Of a DNA stretch of 64,000 bases, positions 1-12,220 are shown one piece after another. Under the pieces are notes generated by a model. It had not been told where the DNA came from and searched no databases. It saw only the letters and a list, made by a program, of their open reading frames with translations. Position 1 is the stretch's first letter; each line of letters begins with the position of its first letter. Source of the DNA: Ephemerocybe angulata (lineage: Eukaryota > Basidiomycota > Agaricomycetes > Agaricales > Psathyrellaceae); assembly GCA_013368325.1 (NCBI GenBank), contig JAACJK010000009.1, forward strand, positions 434,001-498,000, read 5' to 3'. The position numbers and the translations under genes are program-made.

Positions 1-1759
1 TAGAGCTCTTTCTAGGAGAGAAACCTGAAAGGACTGGCCTTCCCTACCGCCGCGCCCCAAGTCCGATATGGCTAAGGACACTCCTACCCCTCCTGGTCGT
101 TAACCGGGACTTCTTCCACGCTACTGTTTGCTCGCTGTGGAAAGACATGCATTCGTTCCACCCATTCATACAACTGTTACCTCTTATGACGGAAGAGCAG
201 GCACCGGAGGTTCGTGTGAGGCGCTACCCACCTGGGCCCAGCAAACTGATTGCAGGGGCGAGCTAGGTCCTCGATCCGAAGTGCGAAGATGACGTATGGG
301 GTCGTTTCAAGCTCTACGCCTCAAGTACCACCACCCTTGTTCTGAACGGAGAAGGAGAAGGCCCTTGGATATTACATCTCGTCTCATTGCCGTTCCCCCT
401 CAGAATCTCTTTCCAAAGCTTCAGATGTTGGACGTGCGCGTCGCCAAGATCACAACATGCGTTCTCCTCCCCATCGTTGCACCGCACCTGAAGAAATGCA
501 CGGTCTCCAACGCAGATGAAAAGGATCTTGACACTACCAAGTTTACACTGGCGACCTTGAGCACGAAAGCAGAGAACCTCTCCACTCTCCGAATCGCGGG
601 GCCCCTCACCGCTGGATCGATGGACTACGTTCACAGAATTCGTGGCTTGCGCAACCTCGTTATATCGTCGAAGAAGGAGCCGCTGGAAAAGCACATCCCG
701 GAACTCGTCCGCCTCAACGCCATATCAACACTCAAGGCCCTTACACTGGACTACGTCATCCCTTCTGTCGACAATACAATGGAGGAAAGTTACTCCCCGG
801 CTGTCGAGGACTGCTTGGGGACCGATGCTATGCTGCCGGACTTGGAGGAGCTACTTGTTTCGGGAGATGGGCTGACCCAGCATATGATTGCACGAGGGAT
901 AGCGCTCCCCAATAACTTGCGCCAGCTCGACCTGCTCTGCCGCGAGCCGGATGAAGGGCGCGAGTTCCTCATGCCCTTTGCACTCCGTGTCTATCTTGAG
1001 AGGAACAAAGAGCTTCAGCGGTTAAGGGTCAAATGGGAAGAGGACCCCAGAGCCAGACTCGAAAGCCCTCGCGATCCAAGGGAGGCTTTCTTCACCAAAA
1101 ACCCGGTATTCACGAAGAGTTGCGACCAATTCCTTCCTGCCCTCTGCAGACAGACATCGCTCACAGAACTCAAGATCGACGGCATATCGTTCTTCGATGA
1201 CGACATCCTCTCGAAGATTTGCGAAATCGTACCCAGCTTCCCTAACCTGGTGCGACTAACACTTCGTACAACCTTATCCGATGCGACCTACGGGAATCAC
1301 TATACCACCACGCCACCCCCATTCAACATCCTAGAGACCATTGCGAGAGCTTGCCCCCTGCTCGAGTGGATCAATATGCCTGTTACCTGGGTTGGTTTTG
1401 TGTGTCCGCGGATCGTACCACCGCCCCGAATGGAGATGCCACACAAACTCACCCGCCTGTGGATTGGTGGTGGGGATGTTCCAGAAGGTATTAGTGGGAG
1501 CATTGCGGTTGGGCGCTACTTGAACGCACTTTTCCCGAATTTGAAGTATTTGGCTGATCCTAAGGGTGGCCGAAAAAGTACTTACAAGACCGAGACCGAA
1601 TACCGCACTGTCAACCCTGATTTTCAAGAAGCAATGAACGTACATTCCAGACGTCTGAGATACCTGTGCGGTGGAAGAAACTTTTGGGAAGGGATTGAGG
1701 AATTGGTGCACTCATTTACTCAGGCACGGTTGGAGGGAATGCGAGATTCTTCTTCATAA
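1..1759 (+). pseudogene. F-box/LRR-like protein, 5'-truncated by window edge, frame-shifted
   Basis: This is the tandem paralogue of the gene at 2013-3944. An F-box-like piece is read from about position 69 (LPLLVVNRDFF, then SLWKDMHSF). A 57-nt intron fits at 210-266, matching the position of an intron in the paralogue. The next exon reads VWGRFKLYASS and ends at GEGPW in frame 0. From about LIAVPPQNLFP the homology continues in frame 2 through leucine-rich-like segments to a stop at 1757-1759. The stretch between GPW and the FPKL motif is 41 nt against 42 nt in the paralogue, so one base appears lost. F-box proteins normally recruit substrates to SCF ubiquitin ligases. Either this copy is decaying or the sequence has an error. 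Its start lies outside the window. Confidence 0.6.
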
Positions 1760-2012
1760 TTCTTACTTTCTTGAGCGTATAATAGGCGCCCCAGCATGTC
1801 ATTAGATTCTACAATACTAACCCTGACATATCCACGAGTCTGTGTACCACTGGCGGGCGCTTGTTTTCCCTCTGTCGGATTTCTGAAATGGATTGATCCG
1901 CCTTTCTCACCGTTCGGCCCTTGGTTGAAAATACCATCATGCGCACAACTTCTACCACACTTCTTCCACATCCAACGTGTTTCATTCCATAAATCGCTCT
2001 AGCTCTAGCTAA

Positions 2013-3944
2013 ATGGTATCAAGAAAAAAGAAACGCGCGGCGCCGGGGGAAGTGACTTCGGTCGCCTCTGTAGAGAGGCTTCCTGGTGAGTTAGTGTAAC
2101 ACGTCATAGCTTCATACCTTGCTCATTGTGTACTGCTTCTGCACCAGAACCTGCTCTAGCGATCCCTGAGATCCTAGGAAACATTGTGGGCATCCTTGTT
2201 GAACAGTTATCCAAGGATGAGTCTCGCAGTCGCAACAAGGGCCCGCCATACTGGAAAAGGTCCCTGCTTCCCCTCCTTCTCGTCAATCGCAGATTTTTCA
2301 ATGCAGCTGCTGGCGAACTGTGGAAGGATATGCATGCGTTCTTACCATTTGCCCGACTTCTTCCTTACGTGGATGATGATCCAATACTTCAGGTACGCAA
2401 AATGTCGTATGGGTGTCCAAATGCTCACCTCAACCGGACATATGTAGCGCCGGGGTATAGACGCGAAGGAGCAGGAAGACATATGGAGCCGCTTCATGAT
2501 TTACTCATCGTACACGTCAAACCTTTCGCTGGTCCACGACGTGGACGACAAAATAGAGGGTCCTTGGTTATCCTACCTACTCGGCACGCCATCTCGCCCC
2601 GAGCACATTTTCCCAAGGCTCAAGTCATTGGACATATACTGCCCTGACGTTACGACATGCACTCTCCTGCCCATCCTGGCGGCCCGATTGCGAGGCTGTC
2701 AAATATTAAGCAGGGATGGAAAGTATCCCATGGAGACCTTCGTTAGGTTCGCTGTCGCAACCCTCGCCTGCCAGGCAGAGCGCATCTCGACGCTCAGAAT
2801 CGAGGGCTCGATGCTCCCTGGAACGATGGCCTATTTTGCGGATATGGGCAGCCTGCGCGATTTCACCATATCTTCGAACGCGGACCCGTTGGAAATGCAC
2901 CTGAAAGACTTCCTCAACCTCAAGTCAGTCCCGGGCTTGAAGAGGCTCGCCCTGGATTACGCAGTTCCTACCACAAACAATGTGTTCGCCGAGAACTACA
3001 CTCCCGACATCGAAGAATGTTTGAAGGGAGACGCCCATTTACCAGCCTTGGAGGAGTTGCTCGTCTCTGGAGACGGGCTGACGCAGCACATGGTTGCGCG
3101 CGACATCCTACTTCCCAAAACGTTGCGCCGCCTTGACCTAATCTGTCGGGAAGCAGGGGTCCGCGGCCACTTGATACCCTTCGCGCTACGGGTCTACCTT
3201 GAAAGGAACCAAAACCTCGAGCGGCTCAACATAAAGTGGGAGTACGATCCACGTGCAAGATATCGACTCGGACACGTCCCCACCACTGATCCACGACCCC
3301 AGTTCTTCTCAAACAACCCCTTGTACAAGGACAGGAGCGCCCAATTCCTTCCCGCACTCGCTCGGCAGACGTCCTTAACGGAACTCAAGATCGACGGTCT
3401 GGAATGTTTCAAAGATAGCCTCATTGAACAAATCTGCGACATCATCCCGAACTTCCCCAATCTAAAGAAGTTGACCCTCCGACCGACCTTATACGGAGGA
3501 TTCCCACCCTTCACCGTTTTGGAATCTATCGCGAACTCTTGCCCATTGCTCGAGTGGATCAGCATGCCGATCAGCTGGGCTAATCAGATCTCTCTCCCTG
3601 AACGCATCCCCACCAGTCCCCACAAACTTACTCGACTATGGGTCGGGGATGGACGCCACCCAAAAGACCTGCGGGGTTCCATTGCAATCGGTCGATACCT
3701 CCACACACTCTTTCCAAGGGTAAGACACCTCTGTGACCCAACAGGCGGTGTCTACACGCACTACAAAGAAGATGGTGGGGGCGTCAGTGTTAATCCTAAT
3801 CTCTGGGACGCGATGGACGCCCCTGCTGTCAGGTCAGGCGATCCCCTCAGCAGAGACGAAGATTTTTGGAAAGAAATCGAAGTGTTGGTAGGCTCGTACC
3901 ACGAAGCACGAGCGCAGGCGATCCGAGAGCTTTCGCTTCAATGA
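2013..3944 (+). CDS. F-box/leucine-rich-repeat-like protein
   Basis: Exons at 2013-2085, 2148-2392 and 2448-3944 give about 604 residues. The introns are 62 and 55 nt with good GT..AG ends and no frame break. The basic N-terminus (MVSRKKKRAAPG) is followed by an F-box-like segment with IPEILGNIVGIL and, after a gap, LLPLLLVNRRFFNAAAGELW. This layout is common in agaricomycete F-box proteins, which often score weakly against the standard domain. The rest holds repeated leucine-rich pieces such as LTELKIDG and FPNLKKLTLR. The expected role is a substrate receptor binding Skp1 in an SCF complex; this is inferred from the fold only. The broken neighbour at 1-1759 is a recent paralogue. Three cullin N-terminal genes lie further right in the window. 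Confidence 0.75.
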
Positions 3945-4249
3945 TTGTATCCCTCGACTTTTTGGCACGAAATCTTTGGGGCGAGGGTCTGATATACAAT
4001 TTTGTACTAACTTCTCTATCATCTACACGTTCCTAGCAAACTGGGAATAAACGTTACGCAACAACGCGTCAGTCGAGAGTCGCATAGCGAGCTCAGGGGA
4101 TCATTAGTACGATACAAGGTAGGGTAGCAGCAGGACTAGATAACCAACTCCACATAACGCAGGGAAAGGAGACAAAGGGGAGCGAAAAAGTACACGGAGT
4201 ATCACAGGAGCAGTAAGTATCCAAGAAAAAACAAAGATATCTCGTGAAA

Positions 4250-5993
4250 TTAGCATGCGATGAAGTTACCGACAATCATGCTCGGGATGCCCCACTTGTC
4301 TCGCCTAATCGTGAAGGAGAAACAGCAGTTGATAAAGCCCTCTTCAGTGGGTCCAGTCGGCTCGTCTGCATCCAGAGGTTCTTCCTTGACGATACTGTTT
4401 CCGCTGGCGCTGCCGTTATTGCTGCTTTTGCCTTCGATGGAGCCCGTCAATCTGTTGAAGACGGGTTTGTATCGCAGTACGCAAGACGTCAGAACCGCTT
4501 TTTGCATGGAATCGAAAGCGACGTGTCCGTATTTCTGACGACAAATGAGCGACCTGAAGTAGAAGAAAGGCGTGTAACGAACCTCCCAGTAATTCACTGC
4601 CGACTCTTCCGCCATGAGCTCGTAGATGCATAAGCGGCCCTATAGACGCGTTAGGAGATGAATTAGATGAGAGAGATAGAGCGTACATCGCGCATCATGG
4701 AGCCATCGAGGCCAATAAGTTCGCAAAACTCGCGATTGCCCTTGTATATCTCGCCCGTGCGGCGCCACAGGCATGCCGGTACACCCATGGCAGAGAACAC
4801 ACGATCATAGTCGAGCAACATCCGCTCGAAGGCTTCCTCGATGAATACCAGATCGAGGTCACGGAGCGACTGTGCAACAGCCCTGAACTTTGGCCTCAGA
4901 ACAGACAGCGGCTGCAGAATCTGCTGCTTCGACTCCTGCGATACGCTGCGAAAGAGTGTGAGAATCAAACACCAAAAACGCGCAATGCCGCCGCTCACTT
5001 CCTGTCCATCCACCGTGATAATCGCGCATAGCCGTTCACGTAGTTGTAGGGTTTGAGCAGCCCCGCTTCGTACTTGCTTCTGATGACGCGGTTCAGGCGC
5101 TCGTTGCGCGTGCCCGACTCCTGGTCAGCAGCGGTGAGCAGGAACTTTTCCGTCTTGGTGGCGGCTGGAAGGATTGTCGGCGTTGTTTCGGGGCTGGCCG
5201 TATCGGCTTCAACGACCGCTGATAGCGCAGAAGTCGTTATTGCGTCTTGCTGCACCTGGGGTTGTACGGCAGGAGGTGCTGGAGCCACTGGCGCCGACGT
5301 CGTGTTCATCGTAGAGGGTAAACTTGTAGGGAACGTCGCCGTGGACATCAGGGAGGGAACGACAGTGGTCGGAGGTGTAAAGAATGATCCATCGTCGAGG
5401 GTATCCAAAAAGTCACTGTAAAAGCGTATCAGCATAGGAACCTGGCCACAATTAGGCGCACATACGTGAGGACGGAGAATTCGTTGCCGAATGTTTCTGG
5501 CTGATACATGAAGTTCGACTGGTTCACTGTCGAAGTCAACGGCCAGCCAGATGCCTCAAGGGACGCCGTGGGTGTTGGATAGACCGTGAGTGGTGCGTAC
5601 GGGCCCGCCAGCCCAACCGTCTGCGTAGGTTGGGCGACATGGGCCGTTGTCGGTGCAGCCGGTGGTGCTGGTGGCTTCTCTGCAGGCTTTGGTCGTCGTT
5701 CATCGTGGCAAAGATGTCCGATTTCCCTCTTTATGCTGCACGATCCTGTAAGAGCGGAGCCCCAGGATCCTCAGCGGCATGGGTGCTCACCATCGCTGAC
5801 AGGGCCGCCCTTCGTCGCACGTCATATGGCTCCGTCTGCAGTACAGGCACGCGTGGTTGACCTTCCTCCTCTTCGTCGTTTTCTTCTTCTTGCCGCCGTC
5901 GTCGTCGACCGGCGTCGAAGAACCTGTAGCATTTTCGCCTGTCGACGTCGAAGCGGCTTGCGCTGAGTCGGTGTAAGAAGTTAATGCAGACAT
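4250..5993 (-). CDS. ERT1: Ert1-like Zn2Cys6/PAS transcription regulator, intact copy
   Basis: Six exons fit: 5791-5993, 5466-5735, 4999-5415, 4687-4945, 4583-4639 and 4250-4534, giving about 496 residues. The start is the ATG of MSALTSYTDSAQ. A basic run (KKKKTTKRRK) leads into the binuclear zinc cluster HACLYCRRSHMTCDEGRPCQ, completed across intron 1 by C-IKREIGHLCHDE. A Pro/Ala/Thr-rich linker follows, then the PAS region with ILQPLSVLRPKFRA, AFERMLLDYDRVFS, PACLWRRTGEI and AEESAVNYWE. The protein ends in the family-typical SFTIRRDKW..IVGNFIAC. Ert1/Rds2 regulators activate gluconeogenic genes in ascomycetes; the role here is inferred. A second copy lies 9,140 bp to the right at 13438-15133. 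Confidence 0.85.
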
Positions 5994-6168
5994 GGTGTGT
6001 GCCAGCGCCAGCACAGAAAGTCGTTGTCGCTGTGCACAGCGTCGAGAAAGAGGCGTCGCCGATGTTGTCGACGACGAGCAGAGGCAATGAAGGACCGTGC
6101 CAATATTCTCGATATATTGCTTATGTAATACATTTCAATTTCGGCAGGAACGGTCCGCCGGCGCTAAC
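4317..6168. repeat. Segmental duplication, left copy (ERT1 unit)
   Basis: About 1.85 kb aligns base by base with 13457-15320 at a nearly constant offset of 9,140 bp, with only scattered substitutions. The duplicated block runs from inside the last ERT1 exon to about 170 bp upstream of its start, including the shared stretch around TGCTTATGTAATACATTTC. The right edge lies near the GCCGGCGCTAA word at 6155-6165, after which the two loci differ. Introns are present in both copies, so this is a DNA-level duplication and not retroposition. Confidence 0.9.
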
Positions 6169-6461
6169 CCCGCGGTTCCTTCGCTTTCCTCCCTCTTCAT
6201 CTGCCTTCGGATGACCCCACGGTCTCCCGCTCCCCTGCTCGGCGTTTTCCCTTGGCCGTTCCGACTATCTAAGCACGACTCAGCGCCTCCGCCTATCTCA
6301 CAGCTATTCTACTTCTCCCACCGCTTATCGCCGCCGCCCTGTCCTCCAACTTTCCACCCTCCTGTCCTCTCGACCGCCGCGTTCCCATTCCGCCCTCCCA
6401 AATCTCAATCCCATCCCCCCGTCTGCCCGACACAACCACCATCTTGCCGCCCTCAAACGCG
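6169..6461. other. Pyrimidine-rich spacer
   Basis: This C/T-rich stretch just outside the ERT1 duplication contains several CCGCC and CTCCC runs. It looks like promoter or leader sequence for something transcribed rightward from about 6.46 kb. No protein similarity is visible. Confidence 0.3.
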
Positions 6462-8262
6462 ATGCTCTGCGACATCGAGCACGCGGACAGCTGCCCAAAC
6501 ACAGCATACAAACGACTGACTACGGCGAAGACGGCGGATACCGAGATCTACGTGGTCGCAAGTGAGTCATTTTCCTTCTCAGACTCGACGAAATCTCACC
6601 TCTTTGTGCAGCGTTCGTCTGACCGCAAGGACGTCGACGACGCGCGGCGTGAAGCACCAACGTTCGAAGGGATCGTATCTGGAAGCAAGCGTGGTGAGCA
6701 TGAAAATCCCAGCATGTCAAGACGCACGCTTACCTTCGACTGCGCAGTCCGAATAGATCTTGGGCACAGAGCAGCACCGACACGCGGCGACATCCTGGGT
6801 TCATGCGTCTGCGACCATCTGCGCCCGACGATAGGCGACGCGACTGGGCACAGCTCACCCCAATCCGGGCATATCGACTGCAGAGGCCGACGACGCAGAT
6901 GGCTCAAATAGGGCGTCGAAGATTGAGAGGCACTGTGAAATCGGGATGAGAGGTAAGCACTGAGTACTCAGTAAACCGGGGCCGGACTCACCTGTATCCA
7001 CATCATCCAGCACCATGCATTCTGAAAGCCCGACGACAACGACGAGTTTACCGCCCTGAACTCGCTACGAGCAGCGGCGAACATGCCACACTGAGCAAGC
7101 CAAGTCAGCGTCGCGCCAACTCACGCTCACCAAGCAGAAGGCAGTCGACGAATCTTCTACACGACGATGAGGACGACGAGCTCAGCACGATTCGCAGGCC
7201 GCCTGCACTCACGACAACCAGCTGCAAACAACTCGGGGTCCTGGATCTCCGATCCAAGGTACGTCAGCTTCAAACCAGTCGCGATGCAATTCACCCGCTC
7301 ACCTCGAATATTCACTACTTTACTTACCAAACAGGACCCAGTAGACGAATCTCCACACAAGAGGCCGACGACGCATGCGACGACGGAAACACGACCGCAG
7401 TCCCGGAAGCGTGAGGACAGGGCTGGCGACGACGAGAACAAGGTCAGTACTCGATTCCCAGTCGATTAACCTGACTCACCTATGTACAACGTTCAGTGGC
7501 GAATTTCCCCACATCAAGTCCGACCCTAGTCACCCTACAACGACGACTGGCACGGCTAGCACGACGCCCGAGCCTACCTCACGATGGACGATGGCAGCGA
7601 CGACTCGGACCGTCCCTCGAAAGCCGGTGGCAGCGAGCAGTCGTTCATGGGTGCATGAGGGGTGCGACGAGGCCGCTACGAACCGATGTGAGTAATATCC
7701 CTGCATTTCCGAAGCTATCCAAACTTACTGACCTCAACGTGATATGCAGCGGCGAGCGAGGGGCTGCGTCGACTAGAAACGCTGAGAAATCGATGTGAGT
7801 GCATGGCGACTGTCTGAGTGAAAGCTCTACTCACCGAGATTCCGTCGCGCAGCAAGCACCCTTGTGGTTCATCTGGACGTTGCGGCAAGGACGACGGTGA
7901 CGAGACTGGGTGAGCCAACGAGGGTGCGCGGGTGTGGTGAACGAAACGGCGGCGGCGGCGACGACAAGACAAGGATGAAGTCAATGTCAGTAAAGTTCAG
8001 GATCCCAATAGGCTAATAGACTCACCAAGGAAATAGAGGATGACGATGTTGGGGTATACGCGAGGGCCTGAAGTATTGAAGGTGAGCATCGAGCCAACAC
8101 TCGAAAGAAGTTCTGTACTCACCTTTGGTTGCAGAAATCTTGGTCGCCGCCGCGTTTGTGTGGATGTGGCCTAAATGAAAGTCAGCAGTGAGCACGCCAT
8201 TCCAAAAGCAAAACCCACCTTTCGCAGACTCCCGACCGTCGTTGTGAACGCGCCGTCGGAGG
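6462..8262 (+). other. Intron-dense spliced-looking tract (low-complexity gene or non-coding RNA)
   Basis: At least ten intron-like blocks of about 45-75 nt occur in a row on the plus strand. Each has a GTGAGT/GTAAGC/GTCAGT-type donor, a CTCAC/CTTAC/CTGAC branch-like word 10-20 nt before the end, and a CAG or TAG acceptor. Examples are 6562-6611, 6694-6747, 7259-7334, 7443-7496, 7688-7749, 7795-7852 and 8092-8134. The blocks between them are 40-210 nt. Some join in frame: 7142-7258 to 7335-7442 gives a Thr/Arg/Asp-rich peptide, and blocks from 7497 onward can be joined into another low-complexity reading frame ending near 8262. No single frame survives across all blocks, and no family is recognised. 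It could be a poorly conserved gene with alternative splice sites, a decayed gene, or a spliced non-coding RNA. Confidence 0.4.
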
Positions 8263-10513
8263 CTTGAACATGTCAAGAACACAGGTAAGCCACTTTCCGC
8301 TAATGATTGAATGGCCGACTTACGACTAGAGAAAGGAACAAGTTAGCCAATTGGGAAGGCAAAGGCGAAATCGAAACTCACCTTTGGAATGAATGGGTAA
8401 TGGTGGTGGTGAAGACGTGGCAGCTGGAAGTGGATTGTAACGGTGAGCCAAAGGTGCCGAGGGACATCAGCCGGAGCTCACCAAATCCGACGACGAGCAA
8501 AGGTCGTGCTCATCGTCGAAGACGGCGGCCAGCACCGGAATAGCGCCAACGAGAAACGAGCGAGGAGTGAAGAGAAAAGGCCAGCATCGAGTAAAGTACT
8601 CGATGGGTGTAGAGGGATAAGAAGTGGGAAGCGAAGGGGAATGTGGGAGGGAAGTGGGAGATGCTCAAACACAGTAAACACATTCATCTTTTATACATTT
8701 CCAACCCCCGCTTCACCCAATCGCTCGGAAGAGTCTCGAATCTCCGAAGGCCCCGCTCATGTAAAATAGCTTAATGAATGACATACCTTTTCGCTTGGCT
8801 ATCGTTATTTCGCGTGCATCGCACGTCTCGGCGCTGCGAGCGCGCCTGCCTTTCGCCCTCCCTGAATTCGAGATCTCGGTACGGGTTTATTTTAGCTCTG
8901 ACAGTGGGAGAAAAGACGGGGCTGATGGGCTGTGTATTGCGTGCGGGCGGGTACCTGAGGGTGAATCGCTGCAATCGACTTGTTTCGTGTGATGGGTACG
9001 AGGAGGATGACAACATCCTTTGCCTCGTTCAACGAGGTTAAAGTCGAGTATCGATGTACTTCAGCTTGGGTAATGCCCAGCGCAGCACTGAAACTACTTC
9101 TCCATACCACATCTCGCCCGTAGTCCCCTGCGTATATGTCACAAATCGAATATATCACCATTCACCGCAAACGCACATCCGGACCTCGATCTCGCTCCAG
9201 AACCGATCGTCATGAAAACATGAGAAGATTTTGGCTGTCTGATGGCGGAGTGTATTTACGTGACCTGTCGCGTATGGAATGGAGTGTTTCAATGGGGTGT
9301 ATTCGGTTGAATGGGATGAGGAGGATGGGGCGAGCACGTAAGTACGTCCGCCGCTGGAAGTCCGAGATTTGGCTTGGGTACTCTGGTGGGGTAATCTAGC
9401 ATATCTTGAACATAGACCTAGACATACTGGGCATTTACCCTGACCATGCAGGCGTTAAAGCTGCGCATTGGATGCGCGCATTCAATTCCAAGTCCAGCAT
9501 CGCTGCCCTGCGTGCTCTTCCGCCGACCGACTTTGTCGCTCTCCTGGACTACGTACTGACAGGTTACCATCATTACGCGTAGTGTCCGCTGCCACGGGTG
9601 TCTGAACGTAAGATGTAGCTATTTTGAATGAATCCTGTTGAAGGGGGTTAGGATGCGAGCTTGGGCGGCGTGTGCAAAGGTGAAACTCGTCTGACTTTCC
9701 TTGACTTTTCAAATTCATGGGCATGCTCTGCGACCGGTCTAAGTTCCAACATATCATATCGTAGGGTTAATACCAAGTTATTTGAAGTTTGTGCGAGTGG
9801 TTTATGTGGTCGGATTGCGCGTTTCTGTGGGAGCGCTTATCTTATCGCGGGCGCTTATTTCAGATTGCCCGCCAAATCGCGTTTATCTGGCGCGTCATGG
9901 GCGAGATTTTGGGGATCGGCGTATATGAACTCTGTCCAAATAGTCGTTAGACATTCTAAACGCCTGATCTCCCTGAAATGCATGCAAAATGACGTCGTGT
10001 TTGGGAGCGCATGTCTCGCACCGTGACATGTCTTCCCTTCGCAACCAAGTTGGCTCCCTGAATTGGTTTCGCGTCCTTGACAGCGTGAGCTTCTCTGTTC
10101 GTCCATTTTATGTACGTACTCTGCCAAATCAACGTGTTCTGCGCCCGAGGAAACTTCGAGGATAGGAGGATAGGAGTCGCCCCACGAGCAATCGTGCCGT
10201 CACTGGTCCGGCTCGCGTTTGGGATTGGTATTGAAAGGTGTATCGAGTATAGCTTGGGGTGGGAATCAACATCTCGTGTGTATTACCACAAAGACTTTCT
10301 GTGGGAGGTATGGATGTGTGCCTGTATCTGCGAGATCTCCACTATCACTCACGGACGGGTCCGAGCAGGGATGTCATTGGGATGTCAAGTCATCTCGGTT
10401 GCCGTGTCATCGATGGTAAGGCTGTTCATTTGAAGCGAAGCCCGGTGTTATTGACTCTATCTATGCACGACATGGCGCTGTACAGGAGGTCTAGGGGTTA
10501 TCTGGGGTTACGA
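8263..10513. other. Spacer without recognisable genes
   Basis: A few more donor/acceptor-like pairs continue to about 8.5 kb. Beyond that, open frames are short, lack familiar motifs and do not join across plausible introns. I see nothing to annotate apart from the hairpin at its right edge. Confidence 0.4.
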
Positions 10514-10548
10514 CAGACTTAGGGTAAGCTGGGCTTACCCTAAGTCTG
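10514..10548. repeat. Perfect 16-bp hairpin with 3-nt loop
   Basis: CAGACTTAGGGTAAGC at 10514-10529 is followed by a TGG loop and by its exact reverse complement at 10533-10548. There is no T-run after the second arm, so it does not look like a simple terminator. It lies in a long gene-free stretch. Confidence 0.85.
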
Positions 10549-11261
10549 GTCTGCGGATTCAACCATGCTGGGGGTCTGCGACGGGGAGGGCAGAGGTCCT
10601 CTGGGCGTAGAGGTCGTACCTCTACACCTCCATTTGCGGACTAGCATGCGGGATGCAGTCGTCTCGCCCATTCATTTGGGGGCTAATGTAAGATCCCGGC
10701 GCGCGTGTCCTAATTGGTCTAGTCCCGAAATGGCCTGTACACGCCGTGTGACTCCTCATCCCAGCTCGTCCCAACGCCAGCAGTGTAGCGCTGGTCTCCA
10801 AACGGCGACCCGATGCGTATGTACGTAGATGCATGTTGAGTCTCAATTAACAAACGATTTTGGTGGCGGCTGATTTGATAGCCTTGCCGTACTGCCAATC
10901 ATCCCCGATTTGACAGGATATGTTTGACTTAATTTCTCAGCCCGGACTCACACGTCTCCGGTCGACGAACGCTCTCACAATACGTCAGTAACATATTCTC
11001 ACAGAAAATAGAGGGTTGCTGGAAGGTGTGAATGAGGTCTGTGGTGCCGGCGCATAGCGCCGAGCACCCCTGGATGGCTTTGACACAATGGATCAGTTTC
11101 CGGTGAGCTAGATCAGGGGAAATAGACATACGGCAGGGGATGCGGACGTTGGCGTGCCGGGGATGTCTAATGGGAGTGGAGAGGTGGTCAGCAATGTTGG
11201 TCGCATGGGAGGTCGCGCGGCTTACCTGCAAATCCGCGGAGCATGTACACATATCTGATGC
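10549..11261. other. Spacer without recognisable genes
   Basis: No convincing coding exon, RNA gene or long repeat is seen. Short open frames on both strands lack recognisable motifs. Confidence 0.35.
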
Positions 11262-12220
11262 CGAAACCTGATATATCAGCGTCCGGTAAATGGTCGAAAT
11301 AGGAAGAACGTACATATGCGAGCCGAACCTGGTATTGCGTCGTATCCTGAAGATGGAAAGAGAGTCAGCATTGGAATAAGGTTGGCGAGAGGTGACGTAC
11401 CAGCTATCCAGAATGGCCTATAACATGATGTACGTGGTGAGAAATGGCGCGAGAAATGCCGGGATTGCCTAAACACGATATATCGACGTCCGGAAAACGG
11501 GTCAGGATCGTAAGTATACGTACGCCGGTCTGGCAAACGATTAATCAAGGGGTAAACAGTCTCGTCGCCAAGTCATCCACGCACCTGATGCCCCCTGCGC
11601 TAAGTGACTTGCTGAGATCCAGGGAGGCGAGAGAGTAGTGGCGCAACGGCAGAGCTCAGCCTGTTGAATGGGGGCCGTAGGCGGCAACGCGTCGACGTAT
11701 CGTGTGGGCGAGAACTTGGCAAGGAAAGTCCGGGCTAGGAAGCCTAGGATCGTCTAGACACGATATATCAACGTCCGGAAAACGGTTCTGAATGGCAGAG
11801 TGTACATAGGTGTACATACGTGAGCCGCATGGCGGAGTCTGTGCGCGTGTCCAGGGATGTGCCGGACTGGATATTGGGGCCTATCGGGCACGGCTGGGGA
11901 TTTTATGAATGTAGAGGATGCCGAAAGGTAAGGCGCGCACATTTTGGGGCATGCCGGGCGCCGCCGTAAATCCTGGAATCGCTCAAACACGATATATCGA
12001 CGTCCGCAAAACGGGTCTGGGCGGATGGGGTATGTGTCAGGAGCTGGGTGCGATGAGAGCTGGCATTTGAGGGCCAACGGGCGGAGTGGGAGGTGGCGAA
12101 GAATAATGCTAGACAGCCTAAACACAATATGTCAGTTTACAGGAACTGGGATTGAGGACGCCAGAGTGCGCCAGAAAGTCAAAAATTGATATATGAACGT
12201 CCGGCGAGCAGTCCAAAGTC
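11262..12220. repeat. Degenerate spaced repeat with GATATATC core
   Basis: The word GATATATC followed by (A/G)(A/G)CGTCCGG and often AAAACGG recurs at 11270, 11477, 11762 and 11991, with weaker versions near 12125 and 12188. A second shared word (GTACATA..TGCGAGCCG or close variants) follows some copies by 30-60 nt, as at 11309 and 11808, so the unit is longer than the core. Spacing of the four clear copies is 207, 285 and 229 bp. The core is a perfect palindrome. Antisense frames repeat a peptide like GRRYIVF for the same reason, but show no sign of being a gene. Confidence 0.65.

Noticed and set aside
11754..12125. Minus-strand frame with repeated GRRYIVF peptide as a gene
   Set aside because: The repeated peptide follows from the DNA repeat; there are no family motifs or consistent splicing.
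11270..12200. CRISPR-like array
   Set aside because: Repeat spacing is irregular (67-285 bp), repeats are degenerate and the organism is a fungus.
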